Source: Caprimulgus europaeus (taxonomy: Eukaryota > Chordata > Aves > Caprimulgiformes > Caprimulgidae). From it: DNA of 64,000 nucleotides. Under the pieces are notes generated by a model that was given only the letters and a program-made list of their open reading frames with translations, was not told the DNA's origin and did no database searches. Location: positions 73,265,474 to 73,329,473 of the forward strand of contig OU015528.1 in assembly GCA_907165065.1 (NCBI GenBank), in the 5' to 3' direction. This document shows, one piece after another, positions 24,551-35,321 of the stretch. Each line of letters starts with the position of its first letter. Within the stretch, counting starts at the first letter, position 1. The position numbers and the translations under genes are program-made.

Positions 24551-24640
24551 GGACCTGATTCTTAGCTGGTGTAAGCTGGCAAAATCCTGTTGACATCAGT
24601 GGATCTGTAGTGCTATAAACCAGCTGAGTATCTGGCTGGA
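24551..24640. mobile_element. Decayed palindromic short element (MITE-like)
   Basis: The left arm begins GGACCTGATTCTTAGCTGGT and the right arm ends ATAAACCAGCTGAGTATCTGG. The reverse complement of the right arm aligns to the left arm through GAT.CT.AGCTGGT.TA and on towards a central ATCAGTGG. The whole segment is therefore one inverted repeat of about 90 bp with diverged arms. I recall very similar palindromes, with the words CTCAGCTGGTGTAAA, as old non-autonomous elements in turtles, crocodilians and birds. It has no coding capacity. The name and superfamily are unknown to me. Confidence 0.7.
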
Positions 24641-25707
24641 TTTTCTGTTTATCTTCCTTAAGTTGTACTTGGTTTAATCACTATATATAATACATCGACA
24701 TGTCTTAGATGGGCTGGTTTTAGCTAGACAAGGAGATAACCATCCGGTAACCATGACGATGCAAAGTCAGGTTCTCACAGAGCTGTGCTTTCAAAGCACT
24801 CTCACTTCTGTTGTTCATCCATTTCCTTTTAAATCATTTTCTATTTCCCATACACAGAGTTCTGAAAAAAATGATTAAAAATTGTGTCTGCATTTATTAG
24901 ATTCCAGTATCATTTGGGATATTTTCTGACTGCATCCAAATAATTTTCCAAACTACCTTGGCTTGTTTCTGCAGCTGAAGAGTCATGTTCTTCTAATCCA
25001 GGAATTCATTACTGCATGTTTACTGTTGAACTAATCTACTGTCATTCTGGAAATATTTTTCCCCTCTTGAGATGCCTGCCTGAACCTGGAGAAAGAATCC
25101 ACGATTTGCTAATGGTACAGCACATAAAATTCTTTTGTGTTGATCTTTACCTTGTAAGATGTATTACAGCTGTAGCTTTTGCTGTAGCCATATTATTTAA
25201 TGCAAATTGAATTATAACCCTATAAATGTATGTTAGTCATTTAATGAGGACCAAGAGATTTACATTAGGATTAAAAATGTTTTTGCTGTAAATCAACATT
25301 TAGAATTCTTCAAAGAACTGGGCAAATATATTCAAAATACACAGATAAGTATCATCAGAGTCATCCTTCAGGCAAGAAAACAGATGCAGAGTAAGGAGCC
25401 TGGGTTGGTGAAAGAATTAAATACCTCCAGTTTAGGCACCACATTGCCTGACTTCTAGGTGTCTGTCCCCAGGAGCTAGATCACAGTGCCCTGAATTGAG
25501 GACTAAGTTTGTGGCTACAGAGCATGAGAGAATGAAGTGTCTTATCAGAGCAATCCAGTACCTGCACAATAAGAAGAAAGATGCCCAGGAGTGTCACAGG
25601 TGTGGACCTGAATGATCCTCTAACATCCAGTCTGTGGTCTGAGTCAGAGCTAGGGTGTAGGTGCCTGGATTCACTTGAGATCCTAGCTCCATAAAAATGT
25701 TGCTTGG

Positions 25708-25730
25708 AAAAAACAAAACAAAACAAAACA
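25708..25730. repeat. (AAAAC)n low-complexity patch
   Basis: Four AAAAC-type units in a row, followed by more A/C-rich bases. Confidence 0.85.
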
Positions 25731-25957
25731 GAAAAACAACCAGGCACACCTCTTTTAAATTGTGCCATACCATGCCATGCCAGCATTATACCAGCTTTTT
25801 CATAACAGTGGAGTGTTCAGAGAACCCTCCAACAAAAGGGAGAACATTATGGTTTCACACTTTCTTTCATCTCAGAAGATTCCAACTTACATCTGATTTA
25901 AATTTCCTGCCCTGTTAGCTGTTTATGCAGTTTACATTAAACAGTCTTTGGAACAGG

Positions 25958-25990
25958 AAAAGAAAGAAAAAAAAAAAAAAAAAAAAAAAA
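25958..25990 (+). repeat. Poly(A)-rich run preceded by ATTAAA
   Basis: An A-rich stretch ends in 24 consecutive A (25967-25990). ATTAAA, a polyadenylation signal variant, lies 16 bases upstream at 25936-25941. This spacing is what a processed retrocopy tail would show, but no gene is recognisable in the preceding few hundred bases. It may be an ordinary A-run. Confidence 0.8.
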
Positions 25991-26519
25991 GAACTAAGCA
26001 CAAAGAAGAGTTTAGAAACTAGGTCTTCACCATACCTCAAACTGCTGTAATACAAAATAACTTCCATTTCACTTGTGCTTCCCTTTGGCCTGCTACTTGC
26101 ATACTGGGCCAACTGGAAATCAACAGTTAACCTTTCCCTTCCAAAACAACTAATGTCTTTGTGGGCAAGGCAGTCTTCTGGAAAGGAATTTTGAATCCCT
26201 AATGCTAAAACAGACCTGGAAAGCAGGTTTCTTACTTGCTAGGAAGCAAACTAACCCTTGGGCAGGCATCATGACCTTCTTCTCAGAACTGCTTTAAAAA
26301 AAAAAAAAACAAACATGCCTGCTGAATGGAAGGTACTCCGTTTAAAAACTGCTTAAGGTAAAATGCTTAAACAGGGACCAAGGCAGGAAACAAAATAAAA
26401 TTATTAATTTTCAACTGAAATACTCAACTTCTCTTAGTGTTTTGCTTCCTAATCTCATAATTCTTGCATTCCTTTGCTTAATAGCTTAATTTTAAATGGA
26501 GGGACGCAGGAGCATCTGT

Positions 26520-26667
26520 CTATTCCTAGCTCAGCCCCAGAGTTAAGGAACTTCCCAAGGATGGAGAATTTCTGTATTTGGTCCTTTTCAGACTGAACAG
26601 GAAATGAAACTGAGCTCTGCAAGTTCTGCAGACAGTGCTTTAACCATTAAGCTACAGCATAAACACT
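26520..26667 (-). mobile_element. Possible MIR-type tRNA-derived SINE
   Basis: Read on the minus strand, the segment starts with GTAGCTTAATGGTTAAAGCA, which resembles the tRNA-derived head (box A region) of MIR elements. About 110 bases later it has CCTTGGGAAGTTCCTTAACTC, which resembles the MIR core (CCTTGGGCAAGTCACTTAAC). The order and spacing fit MIR. Divergence is high and the LINE-like tail is not clear. The call is by eye from remembered consensus words. Confidence 0.5.
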
Positions 26668-27478
26668 GATTGATATCTTTCTGGTAGTCACATTTTAAAA
26701 GAAAATGGTGGTAAGAAGAGAGTTAGACCAAGATCCTAAAACCTATGGCTCATCACAGAAAACATATTTGAAGGAACATCCATTTTTCTGAATCACAATT
26801 AATAAAAAACTCCACTCGGTCCTGCCAAAACAAATAGGAGAATGCATTTTAAATTTATAGCAATATAAAGAAGACACCTTGGAAAGAAGAACCAGCAAGG
26901 ATTTTGTCACCTGGCCCTAGTTAACAAGCATGTTTTTCAGAGTCTAGATTCCACTTCAGAGTGCTAATTCTTTCTCCAGAGCCCTTTTTTCCTCTTTCTG
27001 CCTTCAAATTCTGATTCATTTTCAACCCTTCTATTTTCAACCCTTCTCCTTCTGAATGAAGAAAGGAAAAAAAAAAAAAGTTTCACTTCAGTGATCCAGA
27101 TGATTGCATGAGACTCAGGCTAACAGTGACACAGGACCATAGAAGCAATTTATATAAAAATGCGCAAGAGTTATAGAGTGAAGGAACCACCTGATACACC
27201 CCAGATTCCTATATACAAAACCAATACTTGCCTGATTTTCTCAGCAATTCAGGGAGATAATCTCACCATTTTTTAAAATGTAGCTGGCTACTTAGCTGCC
27301 TAACTATGTTTGCAGGCACTATTTTTTAAAAAAATCTGGCATTCCTGTGTAAACTGATGAATTACATTTATCACTGGAAAAACATTCTGCTGTCATACTG
27401 GAAGCATAGAGAAGAATGTTTTTCCCTTCCAACCTTTAAAAGATCACACGTATCTGTTGTTAGGGAAACTAAAAGAAT
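26668..27478. other. Unannotated sequence, no gene seen
   Basis: No gene. It contains an exact 15-bp tandem duplication (27018-27047) and an A-run near 27067-27079. Confidence 0.6.
27018..27047. repeat. 15-bp tandem duplication
   Basis: ATTTTCAACCCTTCT occurs twice head to tail without mismatch. Confidence 0.93.
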
Positions 27479-28195
27479 TATAGACTGACAGAATTTGTTG
27501 AAGTTGGAAGGAACTTCTGGGGATCATCTTGTCCAACCCCTGCACAAAACAGGTTACTCAGGGCTGTGTCTAGTCAGGGTTTAAATATCTCTGAGGATGG
27601 AGACTCCATAGTCTCTCCGAATATTTTATTCCAGTGTTCGACCATTCTCAAAGAAAAAGGTTTTCTCTTATGTTTAAATGGAATTTCCTGTACTTCAGTT
27701 TGCACCCATGGCCTCTTGTCTGCTCACTGAACATCACTGGGAAGAGTCTGGCTCCCTCTTCTTTTCAATCCTCTTTGCCTCTGTCAGATATTTATATATA
27801 CTGATAAGATCCCCCTGAGCCTTCCTTTCTCCAGGCTGAACATTTCCACCTCTCTCAGCCTCCAATACCTTAATCCTCTTCTTGGCTCTTTGCTGGACTG
27901 GCCCTAGTAACTCCATGTCTGTCTTGTACTGGGAAGCCCAGAACAGGAGTCAACACCCCAGACATGCCTCATCAATGGTGACTAGAGGTGAGGGATCACC
28001 TCCCTTGACCTTCTGTTAATACTTTGCCTAATGCAGCCCAGGATGGCATCGTCCTTTGCTGCAAGGGCACAGTGCTGGCAAGCGGACAACTTGTTGTCCA
28101 TCAAGACTCCCAGGTCCTTTCCTGCAAAGCTGCTTTCCAGCTGTCTGACCCCAGTACTGGTGCCTGGGGCTATTCCTGCCCAGGGGCAGATGAAA
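27479..28195 (-). mobile_element. Older CR1 LINE, 3' portion
   Basis: This is a 5'-truncated CR1 of an older subfamily in reverse. On the minus strand the broken reverse-transcriptase tail can be followed from LESSFAGKDLGVLMDNKLS through CALAAKDDAILGCIRQS, MFSLEKGRLRG and MVEHWNK to a 3' end reading CCAACTTCAACAAATTCTG. Numerous stops and frameshifts interrupt it. Its 3' terminus differs from the ATTCTATGA-type end of the copies at 3.06 and 17.5 kb, which points to a different and older subfamily. Another CR1 in the same orientation lies directly beyond its 5' end. Confidence 0.9.
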
Positions 28196-28259
28196 ACCAG
28201 TGATTTAGATGTTGCTGGTCAAACATCACAGGACTTAACAGCTGAAGACAATACAGTGC

Positions 28260-28490
28260 ACAGAATCACAGAATCACAGAATGTTAAGGATTGAAAGGGA
28301 CCTCGAAAGATCATCCAGTCCAATCCCCCTGCCGGAGCAGGAACACCTAGATGAGTTCACACAGGAAGGCGTCCAGGCGGGTCTTGAATGTCTCCAGAGA
28401 AGGAGACTCCACAACCTCCCTGGGCAGCCTGTTCCAGTGCTCTGTTACTCAAACAGTGTAGCAAAATCTTCATGTTCTGACTTGTAGAGG
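28260..28490 (-). mobile_element. CR1 LINE, short 3' fragment of another subfamily
   Basis: The plus strand opens with AGAATCACAGAATCACAGAA, the reverse complement of a CR1 3' repeat. It continues with GGGACCTCGAAAGATCATCC and GGAGACTCCACAACCTCCC, words of a CR1-Y-like subfamily as I remember it. Only about 230 bases remain. It lies about 65 bases upstream, in element sense, of the older CR1 at 27.5-28.2 kb. Both lie on the minus strand. Whether it landed beside or inside the older element cannot be told, because no continuation of the older copy is seen beyond 28490. Confidence 0.9.
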
Positions 28491-31400
28491 AGGAGGTTAT
28501 GTAGTAGAAGAGGGTAAAAAAATTATTTTACTTTAGTGAAATTAACAAATGATTGTAACTAGACAACTTATTATCCAGTTACTGCTACCCTAATTTTAAG
28601 ATCCCAGTGAGTGAAAGACTGGAGTATTAAACTAATAGGGGAGGTTGTCTGATTCTTCAATCAAATGCCTTCTTGGAAAACATTCATTTCTTGTAGAGGA
28701 ATTATCCAAAATCTTCAACTACACTTAATAAATAACTGACACTTGGCAGATTTGACTGCACATGCTGCTGTTATCATAAGTTTATTTTAAGACTGGTAAA
28801 TTAGCAGATGTTCTAGATAGTTTGTCCTTTTAATCCACCTCATTTAAATTCCCTATTCTCCAGTGACTCATTAACATTCAAAATCCTATCTGCCCTTTTT
28901 TATATGGGGTTAATGAGATCCATATAAATGGATGATATGTATTCCTCTGGTTTTTTAAATGGGTTTATTGTTATTTTTTGTCTTTTTAAAGATTGATAAT
29001 GGCATACAGTCAATTCATTACCCATTCTGTAGTCTATAAGACTTAATCTCCTTTAACACAAAGCTTTAGCTGTGTGGCATGTCTTAGAATTAGTGCAGTT
29101 AAGACTGAGATTTTAGAAACCAAATCCAGGTATCCATCATTTCAAATGATTTCTCCCCACCCCTTATTATTAACACAAGCTATTTGGAAGTCTCAGCACT
29201 AAAATGCTTTCTTATGAATTTTTCCATTAGTTCAACTCCCCTCTACACACACAAATAATACTAGGATTAGACAGCTGGACTGTTGGCACCAAGTGCTTAG
29301 ACTCCTTGAGGGGAAAATAAACCTTTTAAAGAACCCTTGGATTTTACAAACAGGTTTTAAAAACAAAAGATCTGTCAAATTCTGAGTCTAAGAGCTTTGC
29401 CGGTACAGCTTTCAGCACTGAAATTCAGTATCCTCTGTTTTGCATCTCTAGAGCTGAGAAAGTATGGGAGACCTGTTGATAATGACAGGTACCTTATTAT
29501 TATCAGGATGGTGGCTGTTCTTGAGTCAGAGTGCTATTGAGAGTCTGAATTTATTATACTCAAGGTGTAATGTTTTTACTTACTTCTGACCCTAGATGCT
29601 AATTTGACTCATACCACATTTTTTGCAATGAATAGAGACTCTGTTCAGTTGTTTGTCCAAAGGTACCTTGTACAATCTGAGACTCCACAGGTCCACCAAG
29701 ACAAGACAGTTTTTTGCACTTCTGGAGAAGTATCTGGAAACCAAGGATACTTCAAGGCTTTTCAGTGACTTTAGGTGCTTGTGTGCAGAATCAAACCAAG
29801 CCTGAACTCAAGGCCAGCTCAGTGCATTTCTCTGCAGGTGGTAGTGCTCTCAGAAATCACATCTTGCTCCAGTATATAGCTCTGAATGCTTCAATCTTTC
29901 AGTGATAAGATGTTGACATATTGTTTTCCACCTCCTCCCAACAAAAATGCTCAGAGTAGGCACAATTTGTGATTAAATGAAATATTTATTCAGTGAGTGC
30001 AGCCAAAGCAAACTAATTTCCTTCCTTAATCTGCAGTGAAAACTCTGTGTTTCTAGCTTATACAAGTCACTTCTAATGCCCTTTTCCATTATATCACAAA
30101 ACAGAACAACACAAAATCTCTACTTGATCTATTGTCATTATTAGATTATTTTTAATAATTTACTGGTGAGTGGTGTTTTAGCTATACTGCTTCTTTCAAA
30201 AGGAAAAATATGATTGCCATTTTTATACAACAACATTAACTTAAGTCGCAAGTAATGGTGTAGGAATCATTACTTGTACTGTCTTCTAGCTGATGTGACA
30301 TGACCTGCGATAAGTTTAAAACATGTGAAGATTTGGCAGCGATTGCAAAGGAGGACACCACTCAGCAAAAAAGTTTGGTGACTTCTAGCCTCAAGATGAT
30401 TGCCTGAAAAGTTCATCCAAAAGCTTACATCAACATATGTGCAACTAAGGAGATCTTTGTAAACAAGTCATAAACCAGGCACAAAGTCAAGTGCCTCTAA
30501 GTGAAAAGATAATCTAAAAAAATAAATTGGATTACTGAACATAAAGAAGGACATGGGTACTATAAAACTCCAATAAAGAGCTGTTGATGTGGGAACACTC
30601 TAAGAATCAACATTAATGAAAATTTTGAAAGGAGATTGTCTTTACTGACAAATTAATAAAATCAAAGTATATTTAAATATCAGAGAGATGCTCTTATGTA
30701 TGAAGTAGAAGGAAAACAATAATTGGAATAAGTTTTTCTTTTTCTGATAAGCCATTATTTAAATATCAGTCTAAAGGACTTCCTTATAACTCCATTAGTT
30801 TGTGTCTGCTTTATGTTCTTCTTGAGCAAAATCAGTGGACAGTCTTCTCAATTGGGGTGAAGTTAGCTTAGAGAAAATTAATTCAATATGGGCAAGCCAA
30901 TTTAGATTACCTAAGATCCTGCCTCATAGTAGATCACTATTACAATATATGCTATGAAAAATAGGAGCACAACATGAGTTTCTGTTCGGTAATGTTAAGG
31001 ATCTAAACCAGCCAAAAATTAGCTATGATGGTAAACCACAGTCCGTATTGTTACAAAATTCACAGACAGGCTGGATTAACCTGAACTCTAAAGCCACATT
31101 AACTTGTTCACATAATCTTAAATCCATCCTGACTACGAACCTCGAGCTTAATAAAGCAGGGAATACCTCAGCTTTCACACCATAGGCATGTATAGAAAAC
31201 CTGCTGTGATCTGGCTGCTGCTGGGAGCAAAAGGCTGGAGATCTGGAATTGCTACATCAATAAGCACCAGTAGCTTTGCTTCTTAGCAAGGGTTGCAGGG
31301 ACAGTAAATCTGCTCCACACTGCCTGATGCTGTTCTGCTGCTGATGGCTTTTGCAGATACAGTAATGAAAATTATTTGCTGGCGTAAAGGCTAGAGCTCC

Positions 31401-32209
31401 ACAGAGGTCTCAAAATGTTATGTATTTTTTCTACCAATAGAGAATTTGGACTTACATGACCTTTAGAAATGGTACTTTTCCTCTCCTAGTTTAGCCAGGG
31501 ACTAACAGATCTCTAATTGCTTAATCAGTACTTATTGCTTTAATTTTTTTTTGCCAGTCTGCAATTATTTTGCTTCCATTTGATTGTGTTTTATAACCTA
31601 GAAAAAAAGTAATACACTCTTTTTCATGACTATAAATATACTCATAACTTTTAAACAGGTACAAGCAAACAACTCACCTACTATGTACATCATATACAAT
31701 CCTATAAAAGAAATAATGCCCTCAAGATTTTTGCAGTTAATCAACTACAAATGCTGGCTTCAAAAGTTTGTCCACCAGGAAGAATGATTTCAATTACAGT
31801 CTATTTTATGGATTTTAGTCCAATTGAACTCCATGGCATCACAAGAGACTTAAATGCTATAAGCCCAGTAGATTTTGTAGAAATTTTGTTCAAATTGCTC
31901 ATCAGTGGAATATTCTTAAGTTATCATCCACTATCTGTGCTCTTGAACTAATAAAACAACTGTGTATGTAATGAAAGAAGAACTGATGACCAAAATAAAA
32001 AGAAAATCTCAAGGCATAGGACACAATTATTTGCAAAATTATATGGACTCTACTGAATCTTTAACAATATCAATGAGACTCGTTCATGCCAATTAATGTA
32101 ATTTTAGTTTCATTATGTTCTAGATAACAATATTAGCATAAACAGCTAGGATTCATTGTATTATATTTCAAGATTATTGGTGTATAGCTGAAGTATAAAA
32201 TATAGGAAG
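28491..32209. other. Unannotated AT-rich sequence, no gene seen
   Basis: About 3.7 kb without a supported gene, RNA or recognised repeat. It is plain AT-rich sequence on both strands. Confidence 0.6.
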
Positions 32210-32573
32210 ACGTTTGTTCAACCTTGAGAAAAGAAAGCTTAGGGGAAACCTTACCACCGTGTTCCAGTATTTAAAGGGTGGCTACAAAGTAGATGGAGAC
32301 TCCCTCTTTACAAGGAATCACATGGAAAAGACAAGGGGTAATTGGTACAAGTCATTCCTGGGGAGGTTCTAATTGGGCACAAGAGGAAAATTTTTCACAG
32401 TAAGAACTATCATCCCGTGCAATAATTTCCCCGGGGAAGTGGTGAATTCCCCAACATCGGACACTTAAGATTTGGCTGGACAGGGTGCTGGGCCATTTTG
32501 TCTAGACTGTGCTTTTGCCAAGAAAGATTGAACCAGATGATCCTTGAGGTCTCTTCCATCCTGGTATTTTATG
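32210..32573 (+). mobile_element. Old CR1 LINE, 3' portion
   Basis: This is a 5'-truncated CR1 on the plus strand. The worn reverse-transcriptase tail reads RLFNLEKRKLRGNLTTVFQY, then LFTRNHMEKTRGN, GKFFTVRT and FPGEVVNSP, with stops between. It ends in GATCCTTGAGGTCTCTTCCA and then CTGGTATTTTATGA, a CR1 3' terminus distinct from those of the other copies. The divergence suggests an older insertion. It begins the repeat cluster that runs to 36.1 kb. Confidence 0.88.
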
Positions 32574-33715
32574 AGCCAAAAGGGCTAAATATCTACAGTG
32601 AGATACAGATACTGCTTTCTGAATTATGCTTCTCTTATAAAAGACTGGAAAAGTCTGGTGGATTTCCAAGTTAGTGGGTTCAGTATGTACATATCAGAGC
32701 TGGTATGATATCAGAGGCCTATTCCCTGCTGAGTCAGCTCCAAAGACTGCAAATCAACTAAAACAGTTTTGTGCTAGCAAAGCAATGAGAGTGGGCCTTC
32801 CTCTTCATGAAACTTGGTATGTCAAAGTACATATAAACACAATTCAGAGGAAAATCAAGGAAGCAGTTGCTCAGGGTGAATGTTTAGCTACAATATGCTG
32901 GACAGATGAGGATAAACCTTTGAAAAGAAATTATTTTTAAAGTTTTTTATTTTCCAGACATATGCTAAGCTGCCCTTGGGACAGGAAGTCTTACAATATG
33001 ATCTATTCTATTTTAACCTCAGATTTACAATATGATCTATTCTATTTTAACCTCCCCCACTTGAGGATTTAGAGTAGGCTGTCCCCTCCATAGAAATAAT
33101 GTCTGTACACCAGGAGACAGCCATCCCATGGGGAGATAATTTTGACACAGTGAAATAAAGCACACTTCATGTTCAGTGACCCTTCAGGGCTGCTGCAGTG
33201 TGCTCCCTGCCTCACCTTTCTATAGCTCTCCTCCCTTTTGGCTGCTGTTGTCATTCCCAGCCCCTTGCTGGAACAGCTTGTCAGGGGATTTCCTGCAGTA
33301 CAGAGGAATAGGTTGTTCTGAAGGTCAAGCACAGCCCTGAATGCTCTCATCTGCTGATGGAAACCAGTGGGCCAAAATCAGCATTTTCTCAAACTCTTTT
33401 GCAGCTACCACCTTCTTCTGAAGATGCCACAAGATCTTCAGCAACTAAAATTAATAGCCTAAAATTTCCCCAGGTATTGATATTTCTGTCTGAAAAAGTT
33501 TTATCCCTGACATCGCTGAGCAACTCGATCTTTGCATGTAAATACTATTCTGGATGCACTAAATAGGAATTTTTTTTTGCCTTTGAGACAGTCAGTCTAG
33601 AGTCGGAGAGAAGAAGGAAAGTGTGAATATGTCTCCAGCCTTGGAGAAAGGATTGGGAATGGGGAGACTGAATTTCAGTATCTATATCAAGCTCTATCAA
33701 AAGCATAAGAATAGC
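32574..33715. other. Unannotated sequence, no gene seen
   Basis: No supported gene. An open frame of 88 codons at 32674-32940 is not recognisable. A perfect 30-bp duplication lies at 32991-33054. Confidence 0.55.
32991..33054. repeat. 30-bp direct repeat, period 34
   Basis: The word starting TTACAATATGATC and ending TTTTAACCTC occurs at 32991-33020 and 33025-33054 without mismatch, separated by AGAT. The perfect identity suggests a recent slippage or repair duplication. Confidence 0.95.
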
Positions 33716-34052
33716 TGTGCTGGTTCAAATGGGAGGTCCATCTCCACTTTTCCCATTTTCAACAGTGTACTTTGGGAATCTGAGGGGCCTGAGGGGAATT
33801 GGCGGGTGGTGAGCAATTGTACTGTGCATCACTTATTTATATATAGTTGTTACCATTACTATTCTTATTATTTTTATTTTATTTTTCTCTAATTATTAAA
33901 TTGTTCTTATCTCAACCTACAAATCTCCTTACCTTTACTTCTCCAATTCTCTCCCTGATTCACTGGGTGGGGGGGAAATGGGAAGATGGAGGGGTTGCGG
34001 AGTAGTGAGTGCCTTTGTCTTGTTTGGCTGCCAACTAAGTTAAACTATCACA
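33716..34052 (+). mobile_element. Endogenous-retrovirus LTR, shortened copy
   Basis: This 337-bp sequence begins TGTGCTGGTTC and ends AACTATCACA, so it has TG...CA ends. Its last 200 bases have the layout of an R-U5 region: GGTGGTGAGCAATTGTACTG, an AT-rich block with ATTAAATTGTTCTTATCTCA, then pyrimidine-rich and G-rich parts and GCTGCCAACTAAGTTAAACT. The same order of words is seen, inverted, in the solo LTR at 7.4-8.0 kb, so the two are related. This copy lacks most of the U3 part. The flanking five bases, ATAGC and CTAGA, do not match. No coding sequence is present. Confidence 0.75.
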
Positions 34053-34563
34053 CTAGAGCAGGATGCTAAGCAAGAGTTTAGGGGTATACTATGTCCAACC
34101 CCTCTCTGCTTTCATCAGCTAGAAGTGCTGATCCAGGCTTGGCACAGACCATATCAGCGACAAGTTTAAAAGGGATGCCTAAACTATTGTTTTCCTTTTA
34201 ATGTAGACAATTATTGGCTGGACTGAGTGTGCTGGAGCCATCCCTCCTCTGAGGTCCTCCTCTGACATGTTCTTGTAATGCTCAGTAGACTTTGCTGGAG
34301 GCTATAACAACACTTTCTCTTCTATAAACAGTACTGAACTGTGTATACAAGTTGAACATGCTTTGACTGCTGATTAAGCCTAGAACTTCTTTCTGGATTG
34401 TCTTTTTAGCAGGTTTCAGCCTAATGGGAATAATTTATAAAACTGACATACAGATTAATTAAATTGTATAATAGAAAGGAGTGTCCAATCAGAGGAGGAT
34501 GGCTCACCTCCCACTACTCTGTGAATGGAGTGTGTTGACGACAGACCATTTTCCCTAGAACTC
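34053..34563. other. Spacer between two LTRs
   Basis: 511 bases between two LTRs of opposite orientation. No primer-binding site, polypurine tract or retroviral gene was recognised, so this does not look like provirus interior. Confidence 0.55.
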
Positions 34564-35321
34564 TGTGGTGGGTTGACTCTGAACACCAAGTGCCCACCAA
34601 AGCTGCTCTATCAGTCTTCCTCCTAAGATGGACAGGGGAGATAAAATACAATGAAAGGCTTAGGCTCAAGATGAGGACAGAAAGATCACTCAGCAATTAC
34701 CATCACAAGCATAACAGACTCAACTTGTGGGGAAAAAAAAAACCAACAAAACAACTACCAATCAAATCAGAATAGTATAATGAAAAATAAAATTAAATCT
34801 CAAAAACACCTTCCCCTCAACCCTCCCTTCTTCCTGGGGTTAACTTTACTCCCAATTTCTACCTCCTCCCACCAAACAGCACAGGAGGATGAGGAATTTG
34901 GGTTGCAGGCAGTTCATCACATGTTGTATCTACCACTCCTTCCTCCTCATGAGGAGTTCTCTTCACGTTCTTCTCCTGCTCCAGTGTGGGGTCCCTCCCA
35001 CAGGAGATAGTCCTCCATTAACTTTTCCAACATGAATCCTTCCCACAGGCTACAGTTCTTCACAAACTGCTCCAGTGTGGGGTCATTCCACATGGTGCAG
35101 TCCTTCAGAAACAGCCTTCTCCATCATGAATCCTCTGTGGGATCGAAGTCCTGCCAGCAAACCTGTTGCTGATAGGCTCAGCCTTGGCCAGCGGTGGGTC
35201 TGTCTTGAAACTAACTGATATTGACTCTATTGGACATGGGCGAAGCTTCCAGCAGCTTCTCACAGAAGCCACACCTGTAGCCCTGCTACTGCCAAAACCT
35301 TGACTACACCAACCCAGTACA
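34564..35321 (-). mobile_element. Solo endogenous-retrovirus LTR of a second type
   Basis: This is a 758-bp LTR in reverse. On the minus strand it starts TGTACTGGGTT followed by CAAGGTTTTGGCAGTAGCAG and GAGAAGCTGCTGGAAGCTTC. It ends with TAGAGCAGCTTTGGTGGGCA and TCAACCCACCACA. I recognise this from a large bird ERV LTR family that differs from the LTRs at 7.4 and 33.7 kb. Both ends are TG...CA, and the ends themselves are imperfect inverted repeats (TGTACTGGGTTG and CAACCCACCACA). No matching 5-bp duplication is seen (AACTC and ATCTT), so the flanks have mutated, or the boundary is slightly off, or recombination joined different copies. No viral gene is adjacent. Confidence 0.85.

Larger units (their letters stand above)
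24641..26519. other. Unannotated sequence, no gene seen
   Basis: No supported gene. It contains an (AAAAC)n patch at 25708-25730 and a poly(A) run at 25967-25990. The part at 25430-25690 has words such as TTTAGGCACC and GTAGGTGCCTGGATT that may be worn remains of old short repeats. Confidence 0.55.

Noticed and set aside
28031-28487. Plus-strand frames of 87 and 68 codons
   Set aside because: They are antisense to the two minus-strand CR1 fragments and are explained by them.
33716-35321. Idea that the two neighbouring LTRs bound one provirus
   Set aside because: They are of different types and opposite orientation, and the 511-base spacer shows no retroviral gene, primer-binding site or polypurine tract.
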